A stretch of DNA of 64,000 bases from the NCBI GenBank assembly GCA_944363565.1, contig CALVUI010000002.1, forward strand, positions 312,166 through 376,165. Reading direction: 5' to 3'. The notes beneath the pieces are model-generated. The model saw only the letters and a program-made list of their open reading frames with translations. It ran no database searches and had not been told where the DNA came from. This stretch comes from an uncultured Bacilli bacterium. Lineage in GTDB: Bacteria > Bacillota_I > Bacilli_A > RFN20 > CAG-826. Position numbers and translations under genes: made by a program. Positions 61,647-64,000 of this stretch are shown here, piece after piece. Position 1 is the first letter of the stretch, and each line of letters starts with the position of its first letter.

Positions 61647-62764
61647 AAGTCATGACCATACTAGGGACCCGTCCCGAGATCATCCGTCTCAGTGAGACCA
61701 TCAAGAGGTTGGACAAGGACTATGAACAGATCTTGGTCCATACGGGTCAGAACTACGACTATGAGCTGAACCAGATCTTCTTCGAAGAACTGGGCCTTAG
61801 GAAGCCCGATTTCTACCTCAATGTCGCCGGGGACAACCTCGGGAAGACCATGGGCAACGTCATCGCCGCCTCCTATGAGTTGATGATGAGGCTCAAGCCC
61901 GATGCCGTCTTGATCCTCGGGGACACCAATTCCGCCTTATCGGCGATCGGGGCCAAACGCTTCAAGATCCCCCTCTTCCATATGGAAGCGGGCAACCGTT
62001 GCTGGGACTATGACGTGGCGGAGATGACCAATAGGACCATCGTCGACCATATCGCCGACCTCAATATGCCCTACAGTGAGTATGCCTACCAAAACCTCAT
62101 CGAGGAGGGCTTGCCCGCCAGTCGGTTACTAAGAACCGGCTCCCCGATGCTGGAGGTCATCAAGGCCCACGAGAAGGAAATCGATGGATCCGATGTCCTC
62201 GATAAGCTCGGACTCAAGGAGAAAGGGTATTTGGTGATCTCGGCCCATAGGGAGGAAAACGTCGACATCGATTCGAAGTTCTATCGCTTGCTTCCTTCCT
62301 TGAATCGGATCGTCGATGAACTACAGATGCCCGCGGTCTTCTCGGTCCATCCGAGGACCCGGAAGAGACTGGAGGAAAGGGGCTTCGTCTTGTCCAAATA
62401 CATCAGGGACGACAAGCCCTTTGGCTTCTTTGAGTACTGCAAGCTCCAAAAGCATGCCTACTGTGTCTTGTCCGACTCCGGGACCCTCACCGAGGAGAGT
62501 TCGATCTTCAAGTTCCCCGCGGTTCTGATCAGGACTTCTACTGAAAGGCAGGAAGGACTATTGCACGGAAGCGTCGCCCTCGGGGGCGTCGACTATAAAA
62601 GCATCAAGTATGCGATGGATAACATCATCGGGATGTACCAAAGGGGCGAGGAACCCCAGGACATCGTCCCCGACTATGCGAACGACGATGTGTCGATAAA
62701 GGTGAGCGAGGCCATCAAAAAGTACGTCCCGATCATCAGACGGGAAACCTGGCTAGATAGCTAA
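61643..62764 (+). CDS. capG: UDP-N-acetylglucosamine 2-epimerase family, CapG
   Basis: 373 residues. The last step to UDP-N-acetyl-L-fucosamine is a C2 epimerisation. MTILGTRPEIIRLSETIKRL, LVHTGQNYDYELNQIFFEEL, LILGDTNSALSAIGAKRFKI, HMEAGNRCWD and SAHREENVD are WecB/CapG motifs, and SDSGTLTEESSIFKFPAVLI is the UDP site. Context with capE and capF decides for CapG over WecB. The L-FucNAc donor presumably feeds the polysaccharide made by the neighbouring transferase, flippase and polymerase; the glycosyltransferases that would use it are not in view. An IS element follows 15 bases after the stop. Confidence 0.93.
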   Translation: MKVMTILGTRPEIIRLSETIKRLDKDYEQILVHTGQNYDYELNQIFFEELGLRKPDFYLNVAGDNLGKTMGNVIAASYELMMRLKPDAVLILGDTNSALSAIGAKRFKIPLFHMEAGNRCWDYDVAEMTNRTIVDHIADLNMPYSEYAYQNLIEEGLPASRLLRTGSPMLEVIKAHEKEIDGSDVLDKLGLKEKGYLVISAHREENVDIDSKFYRLLPSLNRIVDELQMPAVFSVHPRTRKRLEERGFVLSKYIRDDKPFGFFEYCKLQKHAYCVLSDSGTLTEESSIFKFPAVLIRTSTERQEGLLHGSVALGGVDYKSIKYAMDNIIGMYQRGEEPQDIVPDYANDDVSIKVSEAIKKYVPIIRRETWLDS

Positions 62765-62811
62765 AAGAAAAGGCCGCCTTGAGGTGAGCCCCATATGTTG
62801 GACTTAGTTGT

Positions 62812-63720
62812 CTAGCATGATAATTGGCTCAAGGACTGCTGTCTATAAAGAACTGGCGGCAGTCCTTTCGTTTTCTCCATTATCCTTTCGTTATTGTAGT
62901 ATTCGATGTAAGCGACGATCGCCTTCTCAAGCTCGTCCAGGGACTGGAATTCGTACTCGTGACCGTAGAACATCTCGTTCTTCATGACACCGAAGAAGTT
63001 CTCCATGGGCGAGTTGTCGAGGCAATTCCCTTTCCTGGACATCGATTGCCTTATGCCTCTCCTCTCAAGTTCCTGACGGTAGAATTTCATCTGATATTGC
63101 CATCCTTGGTCGCTGTGGAGGATCAGCCCCTCTAGATTCCCGTGCTTGGCGAAGGCTTTCCCCAGCATGTCCGTCGTCTGGGCGAAATTGGGGCTCCTCG
63201 ACACGTTGAACGCGACTATCTCGCGATTGTGGATGTCCAGGATCGGGGACAGATACAATTTGCCGGCGGCTATGTGGAACTCGGAGACGTCCGTCGTCCA
63301 TTTTTGGTTGCACGCGGTGGTCGAGAAGTCCCTTTCGTATGCCGTTTCGCGCCTTTCCTCGCCGACGGACTTGCTCAGGAGGAGGTTCTTGCAGGTCCCG
63401 TTCTGGTCGCCTTTGTAGGAATTGTACTTCCCCCTTGGCGTTATGCCGTGGATCCCGAGCTTCGACATGATCCTCTTGACCTTCTTGTGGTTGACCCTGT
63501 ATCCGCGGTTTCCCAACTCGAGAAGTGTCCTCCTGTAGCCGTACCTCCCTTTGTTTTGGTGGTATATCTCCTGGATTTGCTTAATGATCCCTTCGTTTTT
63601 GCAATCTTTGTCAGCTTTGTTAACCGTGTAGAAGAACGTCGCCTTTTTAACCCCGGAAACTTTAAGAAGGACGTTAAGTTTGTATGATTGCCTTAATTCA
63701 GCGATGACCTTTACTTTTTC
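62812..63720 (-). CDS. IS3-family transposase OrfB (DDE domain), made by frameshift
   Basis: An IS150-type integrase catalytic protein. It has an HTH_21-like N-terminal part (QIQEIYHQNKGRYGYRRTLL) and the rve domain with the DDE triad: Asp in KWTTDVSEFHIA, Asp in LHSDQGWQYQ and Glu in SPMENFFGVMKNE. The frame is open from 63720, but no ATG, GTG or TTG precedes the HTH region; the first (TTG at 63516) would remove it. It is therefore read by a -1 frameshift from OrfA at the A-rich run GAAAAAG (63714-63720), as expected for the family. No internal stop is seen. Confidence 0.88.
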   Translation of the reverse strand, partial: EKVKVIAELRQSYKLNVLLKVSGVKKATFFYTVNKADKDCKNEGIIKQIQEIYHQNKGRYGYRRTLLELGNRGYRVNHKKVKRIMSKLGIHGITPRGKYNSYKGDQNGTCKNLLLSKSVGEERRETAYERDFSTTACNQKWTTDVSEFHIAAGKLYLSPILDIHNREIVAFNVSRSPNFAQTTDMLGKAFAKHGNLEGLILHSDQGWQYQMKFYRQELERRGIRQSMSRKGNCLDNSPMENFFGVMKNEMFYGHEYEFQSLDELEKAIVAYIEYYNNERIMEKTKGLPPVLYRQQSLSQLSC

Positions 63721-64000
63721 TTCGGTCGTCGGCCCTTCCTTGCCTGAACCAAGGCACTTAGTTTTTTTAGGTATTCGTTCTCCGCTCGGAGTTCCTCGTT
63801 CTCGCGCTCGAGCGCATCGACTGTCTTCGGCCCATCGGGCGGTTTCGGCTTGCTTCGCATCTTCGGCGGCCTCCCTTTCTTTCCAGAGGATTTTAAGCCA
63901 TCGACGCCGCGTTCTTTGTATATTTTATGCCATTTAGAGAGGAGGCTGCCCAGGGTGCCGCTTGAAAGCGCCACGGATCTAAGCGATTCGCCTTCCTCTA
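63711..64000 (-). CDS. IS3-family transposase OrfA (5' end beyond the window)
   Basis: Partial: about 96 codons are visible and the frame continues past 64000. The visible part EEGESLRSVALSSGTLGSLL has the helix-turn-helix of IS3 OrfA. A Pro/Lys-rich linker follows, then the leucine-zipper coil VDALERENEELRAENEYLKK. The GTG at 63974 lies inside the HTH, so it is not the real start. The frame ends at TAA (63711-63713), right after the slippery A-run used to make the OrfAB transposase. Confidence 0.85.
   Translation of the reverse strand, partial: EEGESLRSVALSSGTLGSLLSKWHKIYKERGVDGLKSSGKKGRPPKMRSKPKPPDGPKTVDALERENEELRAENEYLKKLSALVQARKGRRPKKK

Larger units (their letters stand above)
62780..64000 (-). 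mobile_element. IS3-family insertion sequence (IS150-like), cut by window edge
   Basis: A minus-strand IS3-type element with overlapping orfA and orfB. The visible end starts near 62780 with TGAGGTGAGCCCCATATGTT followed by GGAC, like IS150-group terminal repeats. The other end lies beyond 64000, so the terminal repeat pair and any target duplication cannot be tested. Both reading frames are open and DDE residues are intact, so it may be recent or active. It lies right after capG and may have cut off that operon's terminator. Confidence 0.85.

Overview
The window reads as chromosome of a Gram-positive-type bacterium, probably an uncultured gut-associated member of the Bacilli near Erysipelotrichia or the walled relatives of Mollicutes (inference from gene content and order; no rRNA is present to settle it). 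Supporting signs are the cluster dnaX-ebfC-recR-tmk-holB-ricT-rsmI, the comFA-comFC-secA-prfB run, YitT, DUF1836 and gatCAB. UGA is a normal stop: many genes end in TGA and prfB keeps a CTT-TGA-C frameshift site. Codons favour C or G in the third position, so antisense frames are often open and produce long false ORFs.

Layout. 1-8850: a tight plus-strand run with a GH2 glycosidase, a split aconitase-X enzyme, a HAD phosphatase, an unknown protein, an arginine decarboxylase-agmatine deiminase fusion with its N-carbamoylputrescine amidase (arginine to putrescine), and a flavin-reductase-like protein. 8904-16961: MntP, a patatin, a pseudouridine synthase, a DUF1538 membrane protein with a double P-II protein, and a large YfhO-type membrane protein. 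16937-23318 (minus): dnaX-ebfC-recR-tmk-holB-ricT-rsmI. 23319-23583: an unexplained structured element. 23584-37757: prfA-prmC-(tsaC-rpiB fusion), comFA-comFC, secA-prfB-yitT-uvrB-HAD, secG, folD and a possible ThyX relative. 37965-47046: four tandem secreted, membrane-anchored surface proteins, each with its own terminator and palindromic upstream DNA. 47127-52090: gatCAB, DUF1836, galE. 52087-62764: an alpha-glucosidase, an alpha/beta hydrolase, and a polysaccharide locus (polymerase, initiating sugar-phosphate transferase, flippase, and capE-capF-capG for UDP-N-acetyl-L-fucosamine). 62780-64000: an IS3-family element running off the right edge.

Three genome-scale habits stand out. (1) Many transcription units appear leaderless: a TANNNT -10 box lies only 6-10 bases before the start codon, without a Shine-Dalgarno. 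This was seen at fourteen genes and resets two start sites. Genes inside operons mostly carry good Shine-Dalgarno sequences. (2) All four native convergent gene pairs overlap at their 3' ends, two of them sharing a 4-base stop (CTAG or CTAA). (3) Enzyme fusions are frequent: SpeA-AguA, TsaC-RpiB and a duplicated P-II.

The best candidates for something undescribed are the leaderless promoter architecture, the three-step polyamine pathway in two polypeptides, the structured element between dnaX and prfA, an upstream hairpin standing where the prfB internal Shine-Dalgarno should be, and the tandem surface-protein family with a shared C-terminal helical anchor module and operator-like palindromes.
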